A stretch of DNA of 64,000 bases, taken from contig JAVBMR010000002.1 of NCBI GenBank assembly GCA_031552235.1, positions 1-64,000 on the forward strand, read 5' to 3'. This document shows positions 25,280 to 33,441 of this stretch, one piece after another. The notes below the pieces were generated by a model. It searched no databases, was not told where the DNA came from, and saw nothing but the letters and a program-made list of their open reading frames with translations. Source of the stretch: WRDF01 sp031552235 (GTDB lineage Bacteria > Bacteroidota > Bacteroidia > Bacteroidales > Rikenellaceae). Made by a program: the position numbers and the translations under genes. Each line of letters begins with the position of its first letter. The first letter of the stretch is position 1.

Positions 25280-26536
25280 ATGCTTTACCACCTTGTAAAT
25301 TACCTGAAAGATACTTTCGACATCCCGGGCGTGGCGATGTTCCAGGCGCTTACGTTCCGCTCGGCCATGGCCATCATTTTCTCGCTGCTGCTAGCCGTGC
25401 TGGTCGGCGGGAAGATAATCCGCCTGCTGCGCCGCAAGCAGATCGGCGAGGATATCCGCGAACTCGGCCTCGAAGGGCAGATGCAGAAAAAAGGTACGCC
25501 CACGATGGGCGGCGTGATGATACTGGCGGCGGTGCTGGTGCCGATACTTCTGTTCGGCGACCTCACGAACGTCTACATCCAGCTGATGATAGTGGCAACC
25601 GTATGGCTCGGTGCGATAGGGTTCATAGACGACTACATCAAGGTGTTCCGCAAGAACAAGGAGGGACTCAGCGGCCGTTTCAAGATCGTGGGGCAGGTGG
25701 GCCTCGGCGTGATAGTCGGGACGGTGATGTGCGTCAGCCCGGATATCGTGATAAAAGAGAAAATCACACAGAACCAGGTTAGTACTGAGGCGGTCGAGGT
25801 TGTGGAGGTTGTCGAGAACGGCCAGAAGCGCGACGTCTATCTCGGCGAACCGCAGAAAGCGTCCAAGACCACCATACCTTTCGTTAAGGACAACGAGTTC
25901 GACTACCATTGGCTCATGCCTGTCAAAGGGCAGCTGGGCGACGTTCTGACGTGGATAATATATGTCGTAGCGGCGATATTCATAATCACGGCGGTGTCGA
26001 ACGGGGCAAACCTTACCGACGGCCTCGACGGGTTGGCGGCCGGGGTTTCGGCGGCGGTCGTCGCCGTACTCGGGATACTGGCCTACCTCGGCGGCCATGT
26101 CATATACGCCGACTACCTGAACATAATGTACATCCCGTTCAGCGGCGAGCTGCTGGTGTTCGCCGCAGCGTTCTTCGGGGCGCTGATAGGGTTCATATGG
26201 TACAACAGCTACCCGGCGCAGGTGTTCATGGGCGACACCGGAAGCCTTGCGATAGGCGGTATGATCGCCACTTTCGCGCTGCTGATCCGCAAGGAGCTGC
26301 TGCTGCCGCTGCTGTGCGGCGTGTTCCTCGTCGAGGGCATGTCGGTCGTGATACAGGTGGCATATTTCAAATACACGAAAAAGAAATACGGCGAGGGCAG
26401 GCGAATATTCCTGATGTCGCCCCTGCACCACCACTACCAGAAGAAAGGATTCCCTGAAAACAAGATAGTTGTGAGGTTCTGGATCGTGCAGTTGCTGCTG
26501 GCCGCGATAGCGCTGGTGACGCTTAAAATACGATAG
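25280..26536 (+). CDS. mraY: Phospho-N-acetylmuramoyl-pentapeptide-transferase MraY
   Basis: Transfers phospho-MurNAc-pentapeptide to undecaprenyl phosphate to form lipid I in the inner membrane. It has 418 residues and about ten helices. Active-site blocks are GFIDDYIKV (Asp117-Asp118), NLTDGLDGLAAG (around 245-255), MGDTGSLAIGG and HHHYQKKGFPENKIV. An insertion of about 60 residues (153-212) that includes KDNEFDYHWLMP makes it longer than the E. coli enzyme (360); such an insert is usual in Bacteroidetes. Repeats flank it on both sides. Confidence 0.97.
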   Translation: MLYHLVNYLKDTFDIPGVAMFQALTFRSAMAIIFSLLLAVLVGGKIIRLLRRKQIGEDIRELGLEGQMQKKGTPTMGGVMILAAVLVPILLFGDLTNVYIQLMIVATVWLGAIGFIDDYIKVFRKNKEGLSGRFKIVGQVGLGVIVGTVMCVSPDIVIKEKITQNQVSTEAVEVVEVVENGQKRDVYLGEPQKASKTTIPFVKDNEFDYHWLMPVKGQLGDVLTWIIYVVAAIFIITAVSNGANLTDGLDGLAAGVSAAVVAVLGILAYLGGHVIYADYLNIMYIPFSGELLVFAAAFFGALIGFIWYNSYPAQVFMGDTGSLAIGGMIATFALLIRKELLLPLLCGVFLVEGMSVVIQVAYFKYTKKKYGEGRRIFLMSPLHHHYQKKGFPENKIVVRFWIVQLLLAAIALVTLKIR

Positions 26537-26755
26537 CGCCTCCCGACACACGGATATGGCAGGAAGCTGGTTTTGAACCGGAATGTTACAATGTGAATTT
26601 AAGTATAATGTCCTGCGGGAAGAGAAAGATCCTGGCCGCCGCAGGCGGCCTAAGCGGCCTTGCGTGGAGCAAGGCCGGCGAGCCTGAGGGTCGCAATTAG
26701 GCTTTCGGAGAAAGCCGGCAGTCCGCCCCTGAAGGGGGCTGGGGGCGGACTGCTT
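26536..26755. repeat. Repeat cluster between mraY and murD: post-gene repeat and four hairpins
   Basis: GCGCCTCCCGACACACGG at the mraY stop and GAACCGGAATGTTACAATGTG further on match the post-gene repeats after murE and murD. Four hairpins follow: GGCCGCC/GGCGGCC (26634-26650), CGGCCTTGC/GCAAGGCCG (26655-26677), GGCTTTC/GAAAGCC (26700-26716) and GCAGTCCGCCCC/GGGGCGGACTGC (26718-26753). Confidence 0.7.
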
Positions 26756-26816
26756 GGTTTTTGTGAGCGGTAAATTAACAGGGGAAAAACGATTAATGTA
26801 AACTTGTATATAATCA

Positions 26817-28169
26817 ATGGCGAAACTTGTTATTTTAGGCGGTGGTGAGAGCGGTTTCGGGACTGCGGTGCTGGCGAAAAAGGCCGGTTTCGAGGTGTTC
26901 CTGTCCGATTTTGGGAGGATACCTGAGAAATACCGCGCCGCGCTCGAAAGCGAAGGTGTAGAGTTCGAGGAGGGGCGGCATACCGAAGAGAAGATACTGG
27001 CGGCGGACGAAGCGGTCAAAAGCCCCGGCATACCCGATACCGCCCCGATAGTGGTGAAGCTGCGCGAACGCGGCATCCCGGTCATTTCGGAGATCGAATT
27101 CGCGGCGAGGTACACCGGCGCAAAATTCGTGTGCATAACGGGATCGAACGGCAAGACCACGACCACCACCCTGACATACAATATTTTCAAAGAGGGCGGT
27201 TACGACGTCGGGCTGGCCGGGAACATTGGCGACAGCCTGGCATACCAGGTCGCCCGGGCCGACCATGAGTGGTACGTTGTGGAGTTGAGCAGTTTCCAGC
27301 TCGACGGCATGGAGCGCTTCAAGGCCGACATAGCCGTGCTGATGAACATAACGCCCGATCATCTCGACCGTTACGGCTACGATATGCAGCGCTATGCCGA
27401 CAGCAAGATGCGTGTTATACAGAACCAGCAACCGGGCGACAGTTTCATATACTGCGCCGACGATCCCGTGACGCAGGCGCAGTTAGGCAGGTCTGCCCTC
27501 CCGATGGGGACGCTGCCGTTCTCGGCCAAAGGATGCGAGGGGCTGGCGGGAAAACAGCGGGGCGCGTATCTGGCGGGTGATGAATTTATGGCTGTTGCCG
27601 ATGGCGAAACTTTTGTGATGCCGGTGGCAGGGCTGAAAATAAAAGGCATACACAACACATATAACGCTATGGCGGCCACGTTGGCGGCGTTGGCGGCAGG
27701 GATTCCGGCCGATGCCATACGCAAAGCCCTGACAGAGTTCGGAGGGGTCGAGCACCGCCTCGAACCCGCCGGAGAGATAGACGGCGCGGAGTACATAAAC
27801 GACTCGAAGGCGACCAACACCGACTCGGTGTGGTATGCTCTCGAAAGCATGACCCGCCCCGTGGTGTGGATCGCCGGAGGGACGGACAAAGGGAACGATT
27901 ACAGTACACTCAAAGACCTTGCGCGGAAGAAAGTGAAGGCGCTGGTGTGTATGGGTGTGGACAATACGAAATTGGTAAAGGCGTTCGATGGCGTCGTGCC
28001 GGTTGTACGCGACACGCATTCGCTCGAAGAGGCGATGGAGGCCGCGCGTGCGGAGGCTGCCGATGGCGACGCGGTACTGCTCTCCCCGGCCTGCGCCAGT
28101 TTCGACCTGTTCCGCAATTACGAGGACAGGGGACGGCAGTTCAAAGAGTGGGTGGAGAAAAACAAATAG
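26817..28169 (+). CDS. murD: UDP-N-acetylmuramoyl-L-alanine--D-glutamate ligase MurD
   Basis: Adds D-glutamate to UDP-MurNAc-L-Ala in the cytoplasm. The 450 residues include the P-loop GSNGKTT (109-115), VVELSSFQLDGM, NITPDHLDRYG, the central-domain block GVEHRLEP and YINDSKATNTDSVWYAL, and LLSPACASFDLFRNYEDRG near the C-terminus. All are standard for MurD. It follows a 280-base repeat-filled gap after mraY and is followed at once by another repeat. Confidence 0.97.
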   Translation: MAKLVILGGGESGFGTAVLAKKAGFEVFLSDFGRIPEKYRAALESEGVEFEEGRHTEEKILAADEAVKSPGIPDTAPIVVKLRERGIPVISEIEFAARYTGAKFVCITGSNGKTTTTTLTYNIFKEGGYDVGLAGNIGDSLAYQVARADHEWYVVELSSFQLDGMERFKADIAVLMNITPDHLDRYGYDMQRYADSKMRVIQNQQPGDSFIYCADDPVTQAQLGRSALPMGTLPFSAKGCEGLAGKQRGAYLAGDEFMAVADGETFVMPVAGLKIKGIHNTYNAMAATLAALAAGIPADAIRKALTEFGGVEHRLEPAGEIDGAEYINDSKATNTDSVWYALESMTRPVVWIAGGTDKGNDYSTLKDLARKKVKALVCMGVDNTKLVKAFDGVVPVVRDTHSLEEAMEAARAEAADGDAVLLSPACASFDLFRNYEDRGRQFKEWVEKNK

Positions 28170-28485
28170 GTGCGTTCCGGCACACGGGTCATTTCCGTGA
28201 CACGGAAAGAACAGGAACGTTAGGCCATATTGGAACGTTTGGAAGTGAAATAAGGATGCTGTTCTGTCGGGGTCGTCGTAGCGACCGGGACGCCGCGTTG
28301 TGTGGCGGCAGACTGCAGGTGTCGCGGGAGCGACACCAATAACAATACAACCTCCGCTAAACAGGGATTATACCTTATTTAGCTTTTTCGGCCTTCGACG
28401 AAGGCCGTCGGGCGCCCCCGAGGGGGGCAGGTGCGCCCGAAAGTATGTTTTATTATGAAATTATGGTTATCACTCTGATCATAAG
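28170..28485. repeat. Repeat-filled gap between murD and ftsW
   Basis: No gene is seen. Directly after the murD stop comes the post-gene repeat (GTGCGTTCCGGCACACGG, CACGGAAAGAACAGGAACG, GGAACGTTTGGAAGTGA; 28170-28250). Next is a copy of the G+C-rich hairpin repeat (GTGGCGGCAGACTGCAGG, then GTGTCGCGGGAGCGACACC, ending about 28338). A double hairpin follows: CGGCCTTCG/CGAAGGCCG (28389-28407) and TCGGGCGC...GCGCCCGA (28408-28440). Confidence 0.75.
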
Positions 28486-29802
28486 ATGAATATAATCAGA
28501 GATGCAAACAAAATAGAAATGGCTGCTGCGGAGAAAATAAAAGTGAAATTGCCCAATATCCCGGCGAGGGTTTTCGGCGGCGACAGGGCGCTGTGGGTCG
28601 TGATCGTGGCCCTGGCCATCGTGTCGCTGCTTGTGGTGTATTCGTCTACCGCCTCCATGGCCTACAAGGAGGCGGGCGGCGACACGTCGCACTACGTTTC
28701 GCGCCAGTTCATTTTTCAGGTGATAGGCTTCATAACCATATTCTTCGTCCACCGGGTAAACTACCAGAAATACGCCAAGTTCACCAGGCTGCTGTTCATT
28801 TGCGCACTTGGGTTCATGGCGCTGACGTTCTTCGTCGGGGTCGACCTGAACGACGCCTCGCGCTGGCTCCGCATCCCCGGTACGTCGTACACGTTCCAGC
28901 CGTCGGACTTCCTGAGGGTGACGGTCGTCATGATGCTCGCCAAGGCACTCGCCAAGCGGCAGAATACCATTGCCGGTTCGCGCCTGTTCCCGGTAATCGC
29001 GATACCGTACTCCAGCCTCTCGGAGAGGCAGAGGCGCAAGAATGTGGAGATAATACAGGACACGATGCTTCCGTTGCTCGTGCCGGTCGCGCTGACGTGC
29101 GGGATCATTGTCGCTTCGAGCCTCTCGACCGCGGCAATGGTGTTCATGACATGCCTCGTGATGCTCTATGTGGGGCGCGTAAAGGTGCGGGAACTGGGTA
29201 AACTGGTGGTGTTGGTCTTGCTGGCAGGTGTCTTGCTCGTCGCGCTGATGGCCATGTCCGGTTCGGGGCGCGGCAGGACGTGGGTAAACCGCCTCAAGGC
29301 ATACGCCCCGACGGAGCAGGTCGAGGAGCAGTCGTCCGTAGACGACTTGCAGGAAGTGCAGGCCAAGATAGCTATAGCCTCTGGCGGCATAATCGGCAAA
29401 GGCCCGGGCAACAGCACCCAGAGGGCCAACCTGCCGCACTCATATTCCGACTTCGCATACGCTTTCATAATAGAGGAGTACGGGCTGATAGGGGGGATCG
29501 TGGTGCTGGCGCTGTACCTTTGGCTGTTCTTCCGCACGGTCATGATATCGCGCAAGTGCGAGAGGGTGTTCCCGCGCCTGCTGGTTCTGGGGTTGGGCAT
29601 AATGATAGTGATGCAGGCGTTCATGAACATGATGGTGTCGGTGGGGCTGTTCCCCGTCACGGGGCAGACGCTGCCGCTGATAAGCATGGGTGGGTCGTCG
29701 CTGGTGTTCACGTCGCTCGCGCTGGGCATGATACTGGGCGTCAGCAGGCAGATGCAGGAACAATCGCTTCAGACCGCCAGGGAAGAGATCACGGGACAAT
29801 AA
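28486..29802 (+). CDS. ftsW: Cell division protein FtsW (SEDS glycosyltransferase)
   Basis: Septal peptidoglycan polymerase partner of FtsI. The 438-residue protein has about ten helices, beginning WVVIVALAIVSLLVVYSSTASM. It carries the family signatures GVDLNDASRWLRIPGTSYTF and QPSDFLRV, the large loop with GNSTQRANLPHSYSDFAYAF (around 305-325), and LPLISMGGSSLVFTSLALGM near the C-terminus. The N-terminal 35 residues before the first helix are charged; a later start at the second methionine (residue 12) is possible. It ends 13 bases before murG. Confidence 0.95.
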   Translation: MNIIRDANKIEMAAAEKIKVKLPNIPARVFGGDRALWVVIVALAIVSLLVVYSSTASMAYKEAGGDTSHYVSRQFIFQVIGFITIFFVHRVNYQKYAKFTRLLFICALGFMALTFFVGVDLNDASRWLRIPGTSYTFQPSDFLRVTVVMMLAKALAKRQNTIAGSRLFPVIAIPYSSLSERQRRKNVEIIQDTMLPLLVPVALTCGIIVASSLSTAAMVFMTCLVMLYVGRVKVRELGKLVVLVLLAGVLLVALMAMSGSGRGRTWVNRLKAYAPTEQVEEQSSVDDLQEVQAKIAIASGGIIGKGPGNSTQRANLPHSYSDFAYAFIIEEYGLIGGIVVLALYLWLFFRTVMISRKCERVFPRLLVLGLGIMIVMQAFMNMMVSVGLFPVTGQTLPLISMGGSSLVFTSLALGMILGVSRQMQEQSLQTAREEITGQ

Positions 29803-29815
29803 AACAGGTGGTAAG

Positions 29816-30922
29816 ATGAAAGAATACAGGATAATACTCAGCGGAGGCGGCACGGGCGGACACATCTACCCGGCCGTGGCTGTCGCAGAGGCTTTAAAGC
29901 GAAAGTTAGGAAACTCTGTAAAGCTGCTGTTCGTGGGTGCCGAGGGCAAGATGGAGATGGAGAAAGTCCCGGCATTGGGATACGAAATAAAAGGGTTGCC
30001 AGTGGCCGGATTGCAACGCAGGCTGACCCTGGGCAATCTGAAGCTGCCTCTCAAAGTATGGAAGAGCCTGTCGCGGGCGAAGCTGATAATCAGGGAATTC
30101 GGGGCTGACGCCGTGGTCGGGTTCGGCGGATATGCCAGCGGCCCGGTGCTGTGGAGCGCCCAGAGGATGGGAATACCAACGCTCATACAGGAGCAGAACT
30201 CCTACGCCGGCGTGACGAATAAAATGCTTGGCAAGCGCGCGCGCAAAATATGCGTGGCATACGACGGGATGGAGAGGTTCTTCCCGGGCGAGCGGATCGT
30301 GATGACTGGCAACCCGCTGCGCGGGAATTTCTCGGGATGTGGGTCTAAGAGGGATGAGGCGCTCGAATATTTCGGCTTCGAAGTGTCCAAGCCCGTTATA
30401 CTGATAGTGGGCGGAAGCCTCGGGACACGCACGCTCAACGAGGCCATGAAGCGCATGGTGGACGAAATAGCCGCCAGGGGCGAGGTGCAGGTCATCTGGC
30501 AGACGGGGAAATTCTACGAGAAGGAGATGGACACGTTCATGGCAGGCAGAAGCAGTGCCGGAATATGGCGCGGGGCGTTCATCGAGAGGATGGATTATGC
30601 CTACGCCGCCGCCGATGTGGTAATATCGCGTTCTGGTGCGGGGTCGGTTTCGGAACTGAGCCTTGTGGGGAAGCCCGTAATATTCGTGCCGTCGCCCAAC
30701 GTGTCGGAAGACCACCAGACCAAGAACGCCATGGCGCTCGTGAGCAAGGCTGCCGCGCTGATGGTCAAAGACGCCGAAGCCGTGGAGAAAGTGGTATCGG
30801 CAGCCATGGAACTCCTGGGCGACAGCGCCATGATGGAAGAGCTGAAGGAAAATATCCTGAAGCTGGCAATATCCGATTCGGCCGACAGGATCGCCGACCT
30901 GATAATCGAAGAATTGGAGTAG
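29816..30922 (+). CDS. murG: UDP-GlcNAc:lipid I N-acetylglucosaminyltransferase MurG
   Basis: Makes lipid II on the inner face of the membrane. The 368 residues show the N-terminal glycine-rich loop SGGGTGGHIYPAVAVAEAL, EQNSYAGVTNKMLG, the second-domain loop VGGSLGTRTLNE and the donor-binding SRSGAGSVSELSLVGKPVIF. Length and motifs are typical. It is followed by a repeat-bearing gap of 190 bases before murC. Confidence 0.97.
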   Translation: MKEYRIILSGGGTGGHIYPAVAVAEALKRKLGNSVKLLFVGAEGKMEMEKVPALGYEIKGLPVAGLQRRLTLGNLKLPLKVWKSLSRAKLIIREFGADAVVGFGGYASGPVLWSAQRMGIPTLIQEQNSYAGVTNKMLGKRARKICVAYDGMERFFPGERIVMTGNPLRGNFSGCGSKRDEALEYFGFEVSKPVILIVGGSLGTRTLNEAMKRMVDEIAARGEVQVIWQTGKFYEKEMDTFMAGRSSAGIWRGAFIERMDYAYAAADVVISRSGAGSVSELSLVGKPVIFVPSPNVSEDHQTKNAMALVSKAAALMVKDAEAVEKVVSAAMELLGDSAMMEELKENILKLAISDSADRIADLIIEELE

Positions 30923-30936
30923 AAGAAATAAATTAT

Positions 30937-31070
30937 GCTTATCCGCAACAATGCCACTACTGTGCAGTTTGCCGCCGGCGGAGGGCGTGAACGAGCCAAC
31001 GGCGAATGAAGCAGCCCGCCGCGTGGGGCGGCGGCGGACTGCCTGTTCCGCTTCGGCGGAACCGCTAAAA
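30937..31070. repeat. TTATCCGC end plus G+C-rich hairpin repeat between murG and murC
   Basis: Starts GCTTATCCGCAA (30937-30948), the same end as the elements at 871 and 51053, but the inverted partner is missing. It continues with GCCCGCCGCGTGGGGCGGCG, GGACTGCCTG and the hairpin GTTCCGCTTCGGCGGAAC. Confidence 0.65.
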
Positions 31071-31112
31071 AAATGACATATAAATAAAGGATTTCAATAG
31101 ATATTTGGAAGG

Positions 31113-32573
31113 ATGAAAGCACCTCTCAACATATATTTTCTGGGGATAGGCGGCATCGGCATGAGCGCCATCGCCCGTTATTTCCTGCACGAAGGCAAAC
31201 GGGTGGCAGGCTACGACCGCACGCCCACGCCTCTCACGGCCGAACTCACGGCCGAGGGCGCCGAAATACATTATGAGGAAAGCGTAGACCTTATCCCGGC
31301 CGCATTCCGCGACCCGGGCACGACGCTTGTGGTCTACACCCCGGCTGTCCCGGCCGACCATGCCGAGCTGGTGTGGTTCATGGAGAACGGTTTCAAGGTC
31401 GAGAAGCGCTCGGAAATGCTGGGGCATATCGCCGAAGGGAAGTACGTGATGGCGGTGGCCGGGACTCACGGCAAGACCACCACGACCACGATGACGGCAT
31501 GGCTCAACCATGTCGCCGCGAAGGGAGGTACGGGCACTGTTACAGGCCACCGCAACGTTGGCGGCGACGGCGGCGGAAGCGCGTTCCTCGGCGGAATCTC
31601 GAAGAATTTCAAGAGCAATCTCGTGCTGGGCGAGGGGGCGCGGCTGGCTGTCGAGGCCGACGAGTTCGACCGCTCGTTCCTCAGGCTCTTCCCCGATGCC
31701 GCGGTCATCACCTCGACCGACCCCGACCACCTCGATATTTACGGGACGCACAAGGCGATGAAAGAGGCGTTCTCGCAGTTCGCCGCGCAGGTGAAGCCAG
31801 GAGGCTCGCTGATAGTAAAACAGGGGGCGGAAGTTGTGCCGCCAAAAGGGGTGGCTGTTTACAGTTATGCGCTCGAAAAGAAAGCCGACGGCAGCCAAAC
31901 CTATGGCCGTACTCCTGATTTCTATGCCGACAACATAACGCTTCAGGGCGGCGGGATATATAATTTCGACATAGTCTGCCCTGACAGGGTGGTGAAAGGC
32001 TGTATGCTGAAAGTGCCGGGGCTGGTGAATATCGAGAACGCCGTGGCCGCTACGGCGCTGCTGTGGGTGGCCGGGTTCGACGAAGACAGGCTGCGCGAGG
32101 GTCTGGCGACTTTCGCCGGGGTGAAGAGGCGCTTCGATTTCTGGGTCAACGTCCCGGATAAGATAGTGTACATGGACGACTACGCCCACCATCCGAGGGA
32201 GCTCTTCGCGGCGATCACGTCGATGAAGAAGGTGTTCCCGGGACGCAGGATGACCGCCGTTTTCCAGCCGCACCTCTATACCCGCACCCGTGATTTTTAT
32301 GAGGGCTTCGCCGAGGCTCTGTCTTTGGCCGACGAAGTGGTGCTGATGCCCATATACCCGGCACGCGAATTGCCCATCGAGGGTGTCGATTCGGAACTTA
32401 TCGCACGAAACATGACAGTGCCGAACAAGATAGTCCCCAAGGAAAAAATCGTGGAAGAGTTGCGCTCGCGCGACCTCGACGTGGTGGTCACGTTCGGCGC
32501 GGGCGACATAGACGCGTGGTGCGCTCCGATAGCCGCGATGATTGTTGAAAAATATAAAGTGCCGCTGTATTGA
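31113..32573 (+). CDS. murC: UDP-N-acetylmuramate--L-alanine ligase MurC
   Basis: Adds L-alanine to UDP-MurNAc. The 486 residues begin with the nucleotide-binding GIGGIGMSAIARYFL (11-25), have the P-loop GTHGKTT (117-123), EADEFDRSFLRL, TDPDHLDIYGTHKAM, and DDYAHHPRELFAAI in the C-terminal domain. It belongs to the longer MurC type seen in Bacteroidetes. Its last four bases overlap the TTG start of ftsQ. ddl, which often follows murC elsewhere, is absent. Confidence 0.96.
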   Translation: MKAPLNIYFLGIGGIGMSAIARYFLHEGKRVAGYDRTPTPLTAELTAEGAEIHYEESVDLIPAAFRDPGTTLVVYTPAVPADHAELVWFMENGFKVEKRSEMLGHIAEGKYVMAVAGTHGKTTTTTMTAWLNHVAAKGGTGTVTGHRNVGGDGGGSAFLGGISKNFKSNLVLGEGARLAVEADEFDRSFLRLFPDAAVITSTDPDHLDIYGTHKAMKEAFSQFAAQVKPGGSLIVKQGAEVVPPKGVAVYSYALEKKADGSQTYGRTPDFYADNITLQGGGIYNFDIVCPDRVVKGCMLKVPGLVNIENAVAATALLWVAGFDEDRLREGLATFAGVKRRFDFWVNVPDKIVYMDDYAHHPRELFAAITSMKKVFPGRRMTAVFQPHLYTRTRDFYEGFAEALSLADEVVLMPIYPARELPIEGVDSELIARNMTVPNKIVPKEKIVEELRSRDLDVVVTFGAGDIDAWCAPIAAMIVEKYKVPLY

Positions 32574-33406
32574 AAAAGCTCTTCTACATAATCCTGAGCG
32601 TCGCCGTGTGGGTTGCCATAGCGGTCTACTTTGTTTTTGCCTCGAACCTGAGTGGCAAGGAGAAGGCGGGGCTGGTCGTGCAGAAGGTCGAGATAAAGAT
32701 AAGGGACGCAGGGAAAGTCAACGTGGTGTCCGTCGGGATGGTCGAGCGGTGGCTGAAGGAGGCCGGGCACGATTTCCTGAACGCCAGCCTGGCGGACGTC
32801 AACACGGAGCGGGTGCGCGAGACTGTCGCCGCCAAGCCTTTCGTCAAGGACGTGAGGGTGTTCTCGGACATGAGGGGCATACTGCACGTCGAACTGTCGC
32901 AGCGCAGGCCCATCGCCCGGTTCAGCATGAGCAACGGCTACAATTTCTACTACACCGACGACGACTGCATACTCCCTATCCCGGCCGGAAGCGCAATGCA
33001 TGTCCCGGTCATAACCGGCAGTTTCAGGATGCCGTTCGAACGGGGATTTTTCGGCCGGTTGGAGGATTCGTTGGACGAACGGCAAAAAAAGGAGGCCCGG
33101 GAGTACATTTTTCTGAGTAATCTCATTAATTTTGTGAAAATTACCGCCGAAGATAATTTTTGGGGACCACAGATAGTCCAGATAGCCGTGTCGCAGAAAG
33201 ACGCGGCGGGACGCTGGTGTGAGCCTGAAGTCGAAATTGTTCCCCGTGTGGGCAATTTTGTCGCAGGGCTCGGCACACTTGTTGATTTCGAAAAGAAACT
33301 CGACAAGTTGATGCTGTTCTACCGCAACGTCCTGCCTTACGAAGGGTGGGGCAATTACAGGTATATCGACCTCAAATACGACGGGCAGGTGGTATGTACG
33401 AAGTGA
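32570..33406 (+). CDS. ftsQ: Cell division protein FtsQ
   Basis: A bitopic divisome protein of 278 residues: one N-terminal helix (about 5-24, YIILSVAVWVAIAVYFVFAS), then a periplasmic POTRA-like part (VVQKVEIKIRDAGKVNVVSV; ADVNTERVRETVAAKPFVKD) and a beta domain ending CTK. Sequence conservation is low but topology and position between murC and ftsA identify it. I accept the TTG start at 32570, overlapping the murC stop (TTGA), since the next in-frame starts would remove the membrane helix. Confidence 0.88.
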   Translation: MKKLFYIILSVAVWVAIAVYFVFASNLSGKEKAGLVVQKVEIKIRDAGKVNVVSVGMVERWLKEAGHDFLNASLADVNTERVRETVAAKPFVKDVRVFSDMRGILHVELSQRRPIARFSMSNGYNFYYTDDDCILPIPAGSAMHVPVITGSFRMPFERGFFGRLEDSLDERQKKEAREYIFLSNLINFVKITAEDNFWGPQIVQIAVSQKDAAGRWCEPEVEIVPRVGNFVAGLGTLVDFEKKLDKLMLFYRNVLPYEGWGNYRYIDLKYDGQVVCTK

Positions 33407-33441
33407 CAACCGGAAACAGAAATAAATAAGAGCATCATAAA

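Noticed and set aside
25391..27190. Open minus-strand frame of 599 codons across mraY and murD
   Set aside because: It is antisense to two well-identified genes, its translation is rich in His, Arg and Tyr runs typical of shadow frames in G+C-rich DNA, and it crosses the mraY-murD repeats.
7530..28225. GTTAGGC-like words in the intergenic repeats that resemble integron attC core sites (GTTRRRY)
   Set aside because: The word is short and occurs by chance; the repeats lack the paired R/L box architecture of attC as far as can be seen by eye, and there is no integrase in the window.
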